A DNA stretch of 64,000 nt from Campylobacter gastrosuis (GCF_030249845.1 NZ_JANURM010000002.1:1-64000); one strand, 5' to 3'; numbered from the stretch's first letter, positions 47,442 to 57,692 are shown. Numbers and translations are program-made. The notes: generated by a model not told the origin, from the letters alone.

Positions 47442-50400
47442 TTGAAAAAACTGCTTTTTTTAGCCCTTTTAGCACTAAATTTAAACGCCGTTGAGATAGA
47501 TAAAATCTCAAAGGTTGATAATGCAAATTTTATAATCGGATTTTCTGATGAGCTAAATGCTAGTTTTGTTGATACTAATTTAAAAATTAAGGGCATAAAT
47601 TTTAAAACTGAGCCGTTAAAAAATGGCGATTTTTTGCTAAATTTTGATAAAAACAGCTCAAATCCACTTTTTGTAATCGGCGATTTTAAACTAAAATACA
47701 AGGAGAATTTTAACAACAAAAAAGCCGTTTTTGATGAAAAAGCCTACCAAAAAGCAAAGACAATAACCCTAAACAGCCCAGAATTTAAAGCCCTTGATGA
47801 CGGAGTTTTGGCGTTTAGACTATATTTGCCAAGCTATCTTAATGATGATTTAAAGCAGTTTGTAAAAATTTCAAACATAAATCGTTTTAGTATCTCAAAT
47901 GTAAATTACGAATACGACAAAACTAGCGAAATTTACAGGTCTTATGTGGATATTTCTAGCGATGAGTTTAAGCCAAATAGCGAATATGAGATTGCGATTT
48001 TAAAGGGCTTTGGCGATAGCTATAATGTCGTAAGAGAGCCTTTAAATTTTAGGGTAAAAACGGGCGATTACGCCCCATTTGTGGCGTTTATTGATGATAA
48101 GCCATATCTTTCAAATGTTGGCGAGATAGGCATAAAAAGCACGAATTTAAACAAAGTAGAAATTTTTGTAGATAAGCTAAGCGAGCAAAATTACCGCTAT
48201 TTTTTAAATTTAGACAATGAAAGCCTGCAAACCCTAGTAACAAGAGTAGCACAAAAAAGCTACGATGTGGGTGGCGTTAAAAACGAGATAAAAGAGCAGG
48301 GCATTAGGCTAAATTTAGGCACAAATAACGATGGCGTATATCTAATCACGGCTAGTTTTAATGACAAAAACGTTACAAAAGCGGTCTATTTAAGCGACAT
48401 TGCAATAAACGCAAAGGTGGCAAGGGACGAGATTTTCATCTTTGCAAACAGACTTAGTCAAAATGTGATGCTTGGTGGTGCAAATGTGAAAATTTACAAT
48501 GACAAAAACGAGCTAATCGCAAATGGTGCTACAAACGATGAGGGCGTTTTTAATTTTAGCCAAAAAGGGCTTTACAAGTCGGTAAAATCAGTCGTTGTAA
48601 GTCTTGCAAATGAGCAAAATTTTCTCATTTTAAACGAAGATGAGAGGCTAAACGAGGATGCATTTTACGAAAATGGCAGTAAAAATCCTAGCACCTTTAT
48701 CTACTTTGCAAGCGCTCTAATCCGCCCAAATGAGCCGATAAAAGGTGTGATTTATCTAAGAGATGATGAGTTTTTAGCGGTTAAAAATATGCCAGTTAAG
48801 CTGGTTTTTAAAGACCCAAGGGGCAAAATTTTAAGTCAAATTAACAAAAACACAGATGATTTGGGGATTTTAGATTTTAATGTGGATTTAAATAGCGATT
48901 TAAGCGGTGCTTTTTTGCTTGAAGTGGTTTTTGAAAGTAGGGTGATAAAGTCGGAGAAATTTCAAGTTGAAAGCTTTGTGCCAGCTCGTTTAAAAAACGA
49001 TATAAGCCTTAAAAAAACGAGCTTTACGCTTGATGAAAGCATAAAAGCAAAGCTAAGCAGTAGCTATCTTTTTGGAGTGCCTGCAAGTGGATTTAATGCC
49101 GATGTTGAGCTTATGCTTTTTGATAACGAATACAAAGATGAGCGGTATAAAGGCTATAAATTTATAAATGAAACAATCCCAAATTTAAACATAAATAGTA
49201 GCTTAGAAAGTATTGTGCTTGATGAGAATGGCACGGCTATGATGAGCTATGATTTAGATATTAAAAACGAGATAAAAAGTGTTATTAAGGGTGTCATCAG
49301 ACTTGATATTAACGATGATGGCAAAATGGTAAGCGGGTCAAAATCCTTTGAAATTTTACCTTTTGATACGCTTGTTGGCGTTAGGGCAAGTAGCGATTTT
49401 ATCGCACCAAACGATGAGATTAAGATAAGCTCTGTCGTGCTTAATGCAAAGAGTAAAGCACCACAAAATACACTTTTAAAATTTGAGATAAAACAGCTAA
49501 AATGGGACTATTTAAGGGAGTTTTCACACTCAAATTACGAGTTAAAGTGGTTTAAAAGCTATGAAAAAATTGATGAGTTTTACAAAAAAGATGAGCCGTT
49601 TTCATATAAATTTAGCAAAAGTGGCGAGTATGTAATAATCGCAACCGACATAAAAAGCGGTGCAAGTGCCAGTTTTGGCGTGAGTGTGAGCGGTTTTGAT
49701 AGCTCAACCCTAAGTCCGCTAAAAGAGCAAAGTCGCATAAATATCAAATTAAATGCAAACGCATATCAAAAAGGCGATGAGATAAGTGCCGATATAAGCT
49801 CAATGATAAAAGAGGGTTTGGGGCTTATCACGCTTGAAGCAAACGGTGTTAGGGCGTATAAGTTAGTGCAGATTAAAAACTACTCGGCAAACGTGAAATT
49901 TAAGCTTGATTTTGACTTTTTTGGCGGATATATCGGTGCAAATATCTATCAAAACGCCACTTTTAGCCCAGCTCGTGCATATTCTAAAATTTATGTAAAT
50001 CCAAAATTTGAAGCCAGAAAGATAAATGTAGAGTTAATAAATAGTAAAACAGCAAAGAGCAACGAGAGCTTTAAAATAGATATAAAAACCGAGCCAAATG
50101 CCGATATTTCGCTATTTGTCGTAGATATTGGTGTGCTAAATATCATAAATCAAAAAAGCCCAAATCCGCTTGCAATTTTTAACAAAAAGTTAAATGACGG
50201 CGTGTTTGATTACGATATTTATTCAAAGCTAACTGGCATTAAAAAATACAGCTCTGTGCTAAATTTTGGCGGCGATATGCTTATGGCGATGATTTTAAAG
50301 CACGAAAGCCCAGTTGATGATAAAAATGCGCTAAATTTCATAAATCAAATAAGGCTAAAAGCCGATAACAACGGCACGGCGACCTTTATGCTAAAAATTC

Positions 50401-52211
50401 CAAACGCATTTAATTCAGCCCTTAGAATTGACGCTATTGCCTCAAATGAGCGTGGTTTTGGCGTGGCAAGTAGCGAGGTGGCAGTAAAAGATGACGTGGT
50501 AATAAAGCCAACAAAGCTACTTTATCTACTAAAAGATGATGAAGTAAAAACAAAGCTAAGGCTGATAAACACGACCCAAAACGATAAAAATGTAAGCCTT
50601 GAAATTTCATCAAGCGAGCTTATAAAGACCGATTTAGCAGATTTAAATATCAGCCTAAAACCGTTTGAAAATAGGCTCTTAGACCTTAAAATTTTAGCCA
50701 AAAATAGTGGCAAAGCGGAGCTAAAAATAGTGGCAAAAACAGATGATTATAGCTATCTTAACGCCCTAAATTTTGATATTTTAAGCCCATATCCAAAAAG
50801 CACTTACGCAAAGAGCATAACGCTAAAATCGCCACTAAACATAAAGCTACCAAATGGCTATGAGAGCGTTAAAATTGATGCTTCAAATTCGCCAAAATCA
50901 CTGCTTGATTCTGCATTAAATGAGCTTATCTCATACCCTTATGGTTGCGTTGAGCAACGCTCATCAAGGCTTTTTGCTATGCTTTATCTAAATCCACAAA
51001 ATAAAGATGAGATAGCTGATAAAGAGCGATTTTTAGGGCTTGGCGTAGATGAAATTTCAAAAATGCAAAAGCAAAACGGCACGTTTGGCTACTGGGATGA
51101 GTTCTCAAATGTCAATGAATTTGCAAGCATTTATGCCACTCATCTGCTCTTAACGCTAAATGATAACGGCTATAAAATTTCAAATGTAGTTAAAAATCGC
51201 GCCCTAAATGCCCTAAAAAACACAAATTACGAAAGCCAGTTAAACGAGCTTTATGCACTCTATCTTTTAAGCCTTTATAACAGAGCCGAGCCTTCGTTAA
51301 TAAATAGCATTTACGAGCGAAAAATTTATGAAAATAGCCTTTTAAAGAGTTATTTAATGGCTAGCTCGCTTAAAATTTCTGGGCTTGATGAGGAGGTAAA
51401 AGCGGTGCTAAAATCGGCAAAAAATATCAAAAATGAGAGTTATGATAGCCGTGATTTTGGCTCGGCGTTAAGAGATATGGCGTTTGTATTGTTTTTACAC
51501 GCAAAACACTTTAAAAAAGATAGCTTTTCTGATGAGCTAGCTAGCCAGATAATTAAGAGCGTAAATAGCGTTAATTCAACACAAGAGCGTGCGTTTATGA
51601 TAATGGCAATTAGCGAGTATTTTAAGAACACTTCGCAAAATGCCGAGTTTAAAATCCAAAATGGCACCGAAATTTTAACGACAAAAAATTTCACGCCAAA
51701 AAACGGCGAGTTTAAGATAATCCCAAGTGGCGAAATTTTCATTAACATTAGCTCAATCGCAAACGCACCACTAAAAATTAAACACCAAAAAGAGCCAAAA
51801 CCGCTTGATATTTACCGCTCTTTTGTTGATAAAAACGGCAAAGAAATAAGCATAAATGCCCTAAAAAACGGCGATTTAATCTACTCAAAAATTTCACTTA
51901 GTGCGAAAAATCACATTGAAGTTGGAGTTATAAATGAGATGATTAGTCCGTGTTTTGAAGCGGTAAATGAAGATATTGTCGGCTTAAAACGCACCGAAGC
52001 GGTAAAAAATAGCGTAAATTTAAGCTATAAAACGATAAAAGATGATAGGGTTTTAAGCTTTTTTGACTTAGAACAAAGTGGCGAAATTTTCACGCCTTAC
52101 AGGGTGGTTTTAAGCGGCAAGTGCGTCCTACCAGCGGTAATAGCCCAAAATATGTATAACGAAGCACAAAGCGATTATGATTTAGAAGCACAAAGCTTTG
52201 TTGTAAAGTAA
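47442..52211 (+). CDS. Bacterial alpha-2-macroglobulin (YfhM-like)
   Basis: 1589 residues, TTG start, signal peptide MKKLLFLALLALNLNA. It has a series of MG domains, a bait-like region, and an intact thioester motif YPYGCVEQRSS (Cys near 1169) followed by an alpha/alpha-toroid. It traps foreign proteases in the periplasm. There is no lipobox Cys, so unlike E. coli YfhM it is probably soluble or anchored otherwise. It is co-transcribed with pbpC (1-base gap) and ends in a bidirectional terminator. Confidence 0.92.
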   Translation: MKKLLFLALLALNLNAVEIDKISKVDNANFIIGFSDELNASFVDTNLKIKGINFKTEPLKNGDFLLNFDKNSSNPLFVIGDFKLKYKENFNNKKAVFDEKAYQKAKTITLNSPEFKALDDGVLAFRLYLPSYLNDDLKQFVKISNINRFSISNVNYEYDKTSEIYRSYVDISSDEFKPNSEYEIAILKGFGDSYNVVREPLNFRVKTGDYAPFVAFIDDKPYLSNVGEIGIKSTNLNKVEIFVDKLSEQNYRYFLNLDNESLQTLVTRVAQKSYDVGGVKNEIKEQGIRLNLGTNNDGVYLITASFNDKNVTKAVYLSDIAINAKVARDEIFIFANRLSQNVMLGGANVKIYNDKNELIANGATNDEGVFNFSQKGLYKSVKSVVVSLANEQNFLILNEDERLNEDAFYENGSKNPSTFIYFASALIRPNEPIKGVIYLRDDEFLAVKNMPVKLVFKDPRGKILSQINKNTDDLGILDFNVDLNSDLSGAFLLEVVFESRVIKSEKFQVESFVPARLKNDISLKKTSFTLDESIKAKLSSSYLFGVPASGFNADVELMLFDNEYKDERYKGYKFINETIPNLNINSSLESIVLDENGTAMMSYDLDIKNEIKSVIKGVIRLDINDDGKMVSGSKSFEILPFDTLVGVRASSDFIAPNDEIKISSVVLNAKSKAPQNTLLKFEIKQLKWDYLREFSHSNYELKWFKSYEKIDEFYKKDEPFSYKFSKSGEYVIIATDIKSGASASFGVSVSGFDSSTLSPLKEQSRINIKLNANAYQKGDEISADISSMIKEGLGLITLEANGVRAYKLVQIKNYSANVKFKLDFDFFGGYIGANIYQNATFSPARAYSKIYVNPKFEARKINVELINSKTAKSNESFKIDIKTEPNADISLFVVDIGVLNIINQKSPNPLAIFNKKLNDGVFDYDIYSKLTGIKKYSSVLNFGGDMLMAMILKHESPVDDKNALNFINQIRLKADNNGTATFMLKIPNAFNSALRIDAIASNERGFGVASSEVAVKDDVVIKPTKLLYLLKDDEVKTKLRLINTTQNDKNVSLEISSSELIKTDLADLNISLKPFENRLLDLKILAKNSGKAELKIVAKTDDYSYLNALNFDILSPYPKSTYAKSITLKSPLNIKLPNGYESVKIDASNSPKSLLDSALNELISYPYGCVEQRSSRLFAMLYLNPQNKDEIADKERFLGLGVDEISKMQKQNGTFGYWDEFSNVNEFASIYATHLLLTLNDNGYKISNVVKNRALNALKNTNYESQLNELYALYLLSLYNRAEPSLINSIYERKIYENSLLKSYLMASSLKISGLDEEVKAVLKSAKNIKNESYDSRDFGSALRDMAFVLFLHAKHFKKDSFSDELASQIIKSVNSVNSTQERAFMIMAISEYFKNTSQNAEFKIQNGTEILTTKNFTPKNGEFKIIPSGEIFINISSIANAPLKIKHQKEPKPLDIYRSFVDKNGKEISINALKNGDLIYSKISLSAKNHIEVGVINEMISPCFEAVNEDIVGLKRTEAVKNSVNLSYKTIKDDRVLSFFDLEQSGEIFTPYRVVLSGKCVLPAVIAQNMYNEAQSDYDLEAQSFVVK

Positions 52212-52236
52212 TTTTGCCTAAATTTTAGGCAAAATT
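52210..52236. terminator. Bidirectional terminator between alpha-2-macroglobulin and argJ
   Basis: AATTTTGCCTAAA (52210-52222) and TTTAGGCAAAATT (52224-52236) are perfect inverses. The arm sequence TTTAGGCAAAA recurs in the terminator at 60310-60340. Confidence 0.8.
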
Positions 52237-53419
52237 ATGAGCGATAGTCGGCATTTATACTTACGTATTTATGCCCTAAATCGCAGCCAAAAGCACTAAA
52301 TTTAGCATCCCCAGCACGAAGATCACAGCTGATTTTGTAGCTTGGCTTTTTCATCACTTCGTGTGCTTTTTGCTCTCTAATCTCATCAAGCTCTTTGTGA
52401 TTTTTATCATAAACTAGAACGTCATCATAATGTATCACAAGCTCGTTTTCATCGCACTTTACACCACTTGCACCGATTGTTGAGGCGATTCGCCCCCAGT
52501 TTGGGTCTTCGCCAAAAATGGCAGTTTTAACCAAAAGCGAGTTTGAAAGTGCCTTGGCTGCTTTTTGTGCCTCTTCTAAATTTAGGGCGTTTTTAACCTC
52601 AAATTCCACCACTTTTGTTGAGCCTTCGCCGTCTTTTACGAGCATTAAAGCGAGTTTTTTTGTGATTAAATCAAGCCCAGCTTTAAAGGCATTTTTATCA
52701 TAAACACCGCTTGTTTTTGAAGCTAAAAGCATTAAAGTGTCGTTTGTTGATGTGTCGCCATCAACGCTAACGGCATTAAAGCTTTGCTGTGCTGAAAGCT
52801 CTAAAAGCTCGTCCATATCGGCTTTTGGTATATTTGCGTCTGTTAAAACAAAGCAGAGCATTGTAGCAAGGCAGGGGTTTATCATACCAGCACCCTTGCA
52901 AATGGCTGCTATTTTAAAGCACTCGCCGTTTTCTAGCGTAATTTTGCAGGCTAACTCTTTTTTAAAGCTATCTGTTGTCATTATCGCTGTTACAACAGCA
53001 TTTGAGTCGCGTGAGTTTAGGTTAAAATTCCTAGCGGCACTTATGATTTTGTCCTTTTTTAAGCGGTAGCCAATCACGCCAGTTGAGCTCATTATCGGAT
53101 TTATTAGCTTTAAATTTTGGCTTAAATTAGCAAAAATTTCATCAATATCAGCCACTCCATCATCGCCAGTCATTGCGTTTGCGTTTTTAGAATTTAGCAG
53201 GATAAAATTGGTTTTAAAATCACGCTCGTATCTTAAAAAGTGGCGAATTGGTGCGGCTTTAAAGCGATTTTGTGTAAAAACAGCACTCACATCAACCGCC
53301 TCGTCGCTTCTAATAAACCCAAGGTCGTTTGCGTCCTTTTTAAAGCCCGCATTTACGCCACCAAAGTAAAATCCGCTGATATTTTCTAGCCCATTTTCTA
53401 GCCATTCAATCTTATGCAT
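52235..53419 (-). CDS. argJ: Bifunctional ornithine acetyltransferase / N-acetylglutamate synthase
   Basis: 394 residues. It transfers the acetyl group from N-acetylornithine to glutamate (arginine synthesis). Family marks: GAGMINPCLATMLCFVLTDA, in which the Thr of ATM is the self-cleavage/catalytic residue, and VSVDGDTSTNDTLMLLASKT; also FGEDPNWGRIASTIGASGV. Self-cleavage makes alpha and beta chains. It overlaps the potassium channel gene by 8 bases, so the two are co-transcribed though functionally unrelated. Confidence 0.95.
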   Translation of the reverse strand: MHKIEWLENGLENISGFYFGGVNAGFKKDANDLGFIRSDEAVDVSAVFTQNRFKAAPIRHFLRYERDFKTNFILLNSKNANAMTGDDGVADIDEIFANLSQNLKLINPIMSSTGVIGYRLKKDKIISAARNFNLNSRDSNAVVTAIMTTDSFKKELACKITLENGECFKIAAICKGAGMINPCLATMLCFVLTDANIPKADMDELLELSAQQSFNAVSVDGDTSTNDTLMLLASKTSGVYDKNAFKAGLDLITKKLALMLVKDGEGSTKVVEFEVKNALNLEEAQKAAKALSNSLLVKTAIFGEDPNWGRIASTIGASGVKCDENELVIHYDDVLVYDKNHKELDEIREQKAHEVMKKPSYKISCDLRAGDAKFSAFGCDLGHKYVSINADYRS

Positions 53420-54542
53420 TTTTAAATTCCTCTTGTCTATGTCTGCTTTTTATCACTCTTTTTGTTAGGATTATGCCGTGTGCCGTGCCGATTACTAGCA
53501 GTTTTGAGCCGGTGCCTATCATCGTATCGCCACTTGGCATAGCTGTGAATTTGCCGTTGCTGTCTAAAATTCCAACGACATCACAGCCAGTGATATTTCT
53601 TAAATTTGTCTCTTTTAGTCGCTTAAACCTCACCCACGAATACTCTGGCACTAAAATTTCTTCAATGTCAATTGGCGAGTCTTTTTTGTATAAAAACTGC
53701 TCTAAAAGGTTCTCCATATCGGGTCTTACGCTCATTGCGCTTAGGCGTTGAGCGACCAGTTTTGACGGACTTACGACATTATCAGCACCTAGTTTTTTAA
53801 GCCTTTCGGTATCATCATCGTTATCTGAGTTTGTCATTATAAAGTAGGGCTTTTGTCTGCCAATCTCCTTTTCATAAAGCCTAACAGAGGCGATTAGGGC
53901 GATATTATCAGCGATATTTGAGCTAATTGCAATCACACCCTTTGCACTTGAAAGGTGCGTTTTTAAAAAAGCCACCTGCGTGTGTGGGGCAGCCTTTATG
54001 TAGTAAGGATACTTGTATTTTTCGGCTATTTGAGCGATATCTTCCCTGCTATCAACGACTACAAATGGGATATGATTTTCTCTAAATTGAGCTGATAACT
54101 CAATCGTGTAAAGGTTGTGATAGCAGATTACAAAGTGATTTTTTAGCCTTGCGATTTTATAAAGCATACGCCTCTCCTTTAAAATGGCAATGAGTGAGCC
54201 ACGTTTTAGCACCTCAACAACGATACCTATTGAGAATGTAAATACAGCAAATCCAAGCAGAATAAATGTAATGGTAAAAATTCTACCAGCGGTTGAAATT
54301 TTAGCAACTTCGGTAAATCCAACCGTTGTAAAGGTCATACCGGCTTGATAAATTCCGTCAATTAGTGAGAAATCATCAATGATAACGTAGCCAAGTGTGC
54401 CAAACATCATCATCAACACCACTGATATTAGTGGCAGTCTAAATGGTCTTAGCTGTTCGTAGAGTTCGGTGTTTAGGTTGATTTGTGGTTTTTGAGATTT
54501 TTGCCAGTTGAGGAATTTTAAAAGCCTTAAAAAAAAAGACAT
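53412..54542 (-). CDS. Potassium channel with RCK (TrkA) domains
   Basis: 376 residues: two membrane helices (about 35-56 and 88-112) around a pore loop with selectivity filter TTVGFTE (72-78), then a cytoplasmic TrkA-N domain and TrkA-C domain (ILVPEYSWVRFKRLKETNLR). The filter has Thr where most channels have Gly (TVGYGD/TVGFGE). The nucleotide-binding Gly motif is also altered (HFVICYHNLYTIEL). Both features occur in related Campylobacter/Helicobacter channels (HpKchA-like). Gating ligand unknown. Confidence 0.88.
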   Translation of the reverse strand: MSFFLRLLKFLNWQKSQKPQINLNTELYEQLRPFRLPLISVVLMMMFGTLGYVIIDDFSLIDGIYQAGMTFTTVGFTEVAKISTAGRIFTITFILLGFAVFTFSIGIVVEVLKRGSLIAILKERRMLYKIARLKNHFVICYHNLYTIELSAQFRENHIPFVVVDSREDIAQIAEKYKYPYYIKAAPHTQVAFLKTHLSSAKGVIAISSNIADNIALIASVRLYEKEIGRQKPYFIMTNSDNDDDTERLKKLGADNVVSPSKLVAQRLSAMSVRPDMENLLEQFLYKKDSPIDIEEILVPEYSWVRFKRLKETNLRNITGCDVVGILDSNGKFTAMPSGDTMIGTGSKLLVIGTAHGIILTKRVIKSRHRQEEFKNA

Positions 54543-54563
54543 AAATTCCTCTTTAAATTTGCA

Positions 54564-54755
54564 TTATTTTGACTGCTTTTTCATAGTTCTAAGCGTAGAA
54601 GCAGCGACTTTTATCTTCATCGTAGAGCCATCTTCAAGTGAAATTCTGATAGTTCTAAGATTTGGTAAAAATCTTCTTTTGGTTTTGTTGTTAGCGTGGC
54701 TTACATTATGTCCTACCATAACGCCTTTACCAGTAATAGCACATCTTCTTGACAT
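54564..54755 (-). CDS. rpmB: 50S ribosomal protein L28
   Basis: 63 residues: [37 protein letters not shown] and a C-terminal [12 protein letters not shown]. Normal length for Campylobacterota L28. It is transcribed leftward towards the potassium channel and argJ genes. Ribosome site AAGGATAAG upstream of ATG. Confidence 0.97.
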   Translation of the reverse strand: MSRRCAITGKGVMVGHNVSHANNKTKRRFLPNLRTIRISLEDGSTMKIKVAASTLRTMKKQSK

Positions 54756-54889
54756 ATCTTATCCTTAAAAACAAAATTTAGTCTGCGATGATACCTAAAA
54801 AAAACAAAAAAGACGCTTAAACGAACTCTTTTTAAATGATTTTTAAAACAAAGATAGATAAAATCAGCCAAAAAATTTAGAGGTAAAAT

Positions 54890-56224
54890 TTGATTAGCGT
54901 TGTCATTGACGAAATTTTAAGCATTTGTTATCTGCCTGAAAATTTAGATATAAATTTTAGTATCAGCCAAGATGACGCACAAAAAATTTATATCTCAAAG
55001 ACAAAATGCATACTTTTTTCGTTTAAAAACACAAAAAACATAAATCTCATCGGACTTGAACAAGCGGTTAGATTTTTAGAATTTTTAGGTAAAAAAACGC
55101 AAAAACAGATAGGATTTTGTGAATATGATAAGGATGTTTTTAATTTTATTTTAAAAAATAGAAAAATCCTGAATTTTTCGCTATTTCAGAGTGAGAAAAT
55201 CGCTCGGCTATTTTTTGAAAATTTAGCAAAAAGGGTCGCCGTTTTAGAGCCAAAAAAAGAGCTAAGAGATGAGATATTTTTAACGCTTTCATCGCGTCAA
55301 AAGTGCGTTTATGCACCAAAAAATCCAAAAAATTTTAATAAAAACATTGAAAATTTTAGCGACACGATAACACCGCTTACTATTTTAAATACACAAAAAT
55401 TTGATGAAATTTATGAGCGAGATACGGCTGTGATTTACAGCGTAAAGGGGCTTATAGATAGCGATTTTGTCGCTAGTTTTAGCTACAAGCACTACACGGC
55501 TTTAATCCACGCTGGGTTTAGATTTTTTGCGTTTGATGTTGAGTGTTCGGGTGCTTTTGGGCTAAGTGCTGCAAAATTTTTAAGCAAAATCTCATCAATC
55601 GGGCGAGAATACGGCGTTTTAATTAGCGTTTGTGGGGTTAAAAAGCTAAATATTTCGGCAAAAATTTATAAAATTTTAACCGATTTACACATATTTTTTT
55701 ACCCAAGCTTAGATGCGTTTTTAAACGATGACAGCGTGGTTTATGTAGATGAGAAGGTGGATTTTAGCCCAAAACACATAACAAAACAGCTTGGACTTTT
55801 TGTGCCAAAAATCATCAAAGAGAGCGTAAATTCGCTTGATTTTGTCTTTAATAAAGAGGTCTTTTACGAACAAATCAAAGTTTCAAACTACGAAATTAAC
55901 CAAGATTTAGAAATTTCTAGCGGTGTTTTATCATTTTACGGCGATATTGATTTTAGGCTTGTTTTAAGCCTTGATAAGGCACTTTTAGACGAGCTTTCAA
56001 AGGGATTTTTTGATGATGAGAGCGAGCATATGCTCTCGCTTTATGGACTTTTAAACATAATTTCAAGTAAAATCACGGCACTTTTTGCGTCTAAAAATTT
56101 AAATTTAGAAGTGGCAATGCCAAAATTTTACCTTGGCGAAAATTACTTTGATACGACTAGCGTTGGGGCTTTGGTGGATTTTTTCATAGATGAAAAGGCT
56201 GGGGCGATATTCGTTAGCAGTTAG
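54890..56224 (+). CDS. STAS and CheX-like domain protein
   Basis: 444 residues, TTG start. Residues ~165-280 resemble a STAS domain (VIYSVKGLIDSDFVASFSYK, GFRFFAFDVECSGAFGLSAA, GVLISVCGVKKLNISAKIYK). Residues ~345-444 resemble CheX: ISSGVLSFYGDIDFRLVLSL, then HMLSLYGLLNIISSKITALF and FYLGENYF. CheX proteins dephosphorylate CheY-P; STAS domains take part in protein partner switching. The N-terminal 150 residues may be a degenerate STAS domain. A signalling role, possibly in motility, is inferred. It is followed directly by rpe. Confidence 0.6.
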   Translation: MISVVIDEILSICYLPENLDINFSISQDDAQKIYISKTKCILFSFKNTKNINLIGLEQAVRFLEFLGKKTQKQIGFCEYDKDVFNFILKNRKILNFSLFQSEKIARLFFENLAKRVAVLEPKKELRDEIFLTLSSRQKCVYAPKNPKNFNKNIENFSDTITPLTILNTQKFDEIYERDTAVIYSVKGLIDSDFVASFSYKHYTALIHAGFRFFAFDVECSGAFGLSAAKFLSKISSIGREYGVLISVCGVKKLNISAKIYKILTDLHIFFYPSLDAFLNDDSVVYVDEKVDFSPKHITKQLGLFVPKIIKESVNSLDFVFNKEVFYEQIKVSNYEINQDLEISSGVLSFYGDIDFRLVLSLDKALLDELSKGFFDDESEHMLSLYGLLNIISSKITALFASKNLNLEVAMPKFYLGENYFDTTSVGALVDFFIDEKAGAIFVSS

Positions 56225-56231
56225 GATTAAA

Positions 56232-56879
56232 ATGTATGTAGCACCGAGTATTTTATCGGCAGATTTTGGGAATTTAAGGGCTGAGATAGAGGCGGTTTGT
56301 GAGGCTGGGGCTGACCTTATTCACGTTGATGTTATGGATGGGCATTTTGTGCCAAATATCACGATTGGTCCAGTTGTGGTAAATGCCGTAGCAAAGGCTT
56401 CAACAAAGCCACTTGATATTCATTTAATGGTAGAAAATAACACATTTTTTGCCGAGCTTTTTTTGCCTTTAAAGCCAAAATTTCTAACCTTTCACATTGA
56501 AGAAGAAAAGCACCCTTTACGCCTAATTGATTACATTAGAAAAAACGGCGTAAGTCCTGGCATCGTGCTAAATCCACACACGCCAGTTAGCACGCTTGAA
56601 TACATTATAAACGAGGTTGATATGGTGCTATTAATGAGTGTAAATCCAGGCTTTGGCGGACAGAGCTTCATATCTAGTGTTTTGCCTAAAATTCGTGCTT
56701 TAAGAGAGATGATTGACGCAAAAAATGCAAAGTGCTTAATTGAGGTTGATGGCGGTGTAAATGGGCTAAATGCACCAGATTTAGAAGAGGCTGGGGCTGA
56801 TATTTTAGTCGCTGGTAGCTACGTTTTTTCATCAAATTCTTACAAAACCGCAATCAACTCATTAAAGCTTGAATTTTGA
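56232..56879 (+). CDS. rpe: Ribulose-phosphate 3-epimerase
   Basis: 216 residues from ATG 56232 (AGGATTAAAATG); an upstream in-frame start at 56190 would overlap the previous gene and add a non-homologous tail. Interconverts ribulose 5-phosphate and xylulose 5-phosphate. TIM barrel with the metal and catalytic residues in APSILSADFGNL, HVDVMDGHFVPNI, DIHLMVEN and the phosphate-binding LMSVNPGFGGQSF, EVDGGVN and GSYVF. It overlaps the exonuclease gene by 4 bases. Confidence 0.96.
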   Translation: MYVAPSILSADFGNLRAEIEAVCEAGADLIHVDVMDGHFVPNITIGPVVVNAVAKASTKPLDIHLMVENNTFFAELFLPLKPKFLTFHIEEEKHPLRLIDYIRKNGVSPGIVLNPHTPVSTLEYIINEVDMVLLMSVNPGFGGQSFISSVLPKIRALREMIDAKNAKCLIEVDGGVNGLNAPDLEEAGADILVAGSYVFSSNSYKTAINSLKLEF

Positions 56880-57661
56880 AAAATCTTGAAAACCTGCTAA
56901 ATCTCTTATCAAATAAAAATTTAAGCTATTACGAGTTTATCTTAAAGGCAAATCAAATCGCCGAGCTTAGGGATTTTTTTGATATTAAAGATATTGATAA
57001 CTGGCGAATTTTGGGGCTTGATATTGTTAAAAACATTGATAAAATTGAGCTAAAAACACGCACAAGGCAGATAGATCAGCAGGAATTTTGCATTGTTGAT
57101 ATTGAAACGAGCGGTGGCATAAATAGCGGTCAAATCATAGAAATTGGCGCAATTAAGGTCAAGAACGACACGATTATCTCAAAATTTGAGAGCTTTGCCT
57201 ACGCTGATTTTGTGCCTGAGAGCATTACGGAGCTAACTGGTATAAGCACGGCTGATTTAAAAAACGCACCGCCATTAAATCACGTTTTAGAGCAGTTTAA
57301 GCAGTTTTTGGGCGTGAGTGTTTTTGTCGCTCACAATGTAAATTTTGACTATAATTTCATATCCACCAGCCTATCTCGTGCTGGTTTTGGTCTGCTTTTA
57401 AACCGCAAAATTTGCACGATTGAGCTTGCTAGGCGAACGATAGTTTCGCCAAAATATGGGCTTGGCTCACTAAAAGAGCTTTTAGGGATTAAAAGCACTC
57501 ATCACAGGGCGTTAAGCGACGCCTTAGCAGCATTTGAAATTTTTAAAATCTCGCTTGATAACCTACCGCCAAGCCTTAATCACGTAGAAGAGCTGATAAA
57601 ATTTAGCAAAACCGCAAACCGCCTGTATCAAAACATAAAACAGCAAAGTGCCTTGCTTTAA
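56876..57661 (+). CDS. dnaQ: DnaQ-like DEDDh 3'-5' exonuclease (Pol III epsilon)
   Basis: 261 residues, TTG start in a 4-base overlap with rpe. After an N-terminal helical extension (1-65), the exonuclease domain shows Exo I FCIVDIETSGG, Exo II VAHNVNFDYNFI and Exo IIIe HHRALSDALA, the full DEDDh set. It is the proofreading subunit of the replicase or a close paralogue. The rpe-dnaQ order is known in Campylobacter. Confidence 0.88.
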   Translation: MKNLENLLNLLSNKNLSYYEFILKANQIAELRDFFDIKDIDNWRILGLDIVKNIDKIELKTRTRQIDQQEFCIVDIETSGGINSGQIIEIGAIKVKNDTIISKFESFAYADFVPESITELTGISTADLKNAPPLNHVLEQFKQFLGVSVFVAHNVNFDYNFISTSLSRAGFGLLLNRKICTIELARRTIVSPKYGLGSLKELLGIKSTHHRALSDALAAFEIFKISLDNLPPSLNHVEELIKFSKTANRLYQNIKQQSALL

Positions 57662-57692
57662 TGGCGTTTGTTACTTTTCGTAACACACGCCA
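57662..57692. terminator. Terminator between convergent dnaQ and ppk2
   Basis: TGGCGTTTGTTAC (57662-57674), TTTTC, GTAACACACGCCA (57680-57692), with one small internal mismatch. Confidence 0.75.

Noticed and set aside
56190-56231. Upstream start for rpe at 56190
   Set aside because: It would overlap the preceding gene and add 14 residues with no homology; ATG 56232 has a ribosome site and matches the family start MYVAPSILSADF.
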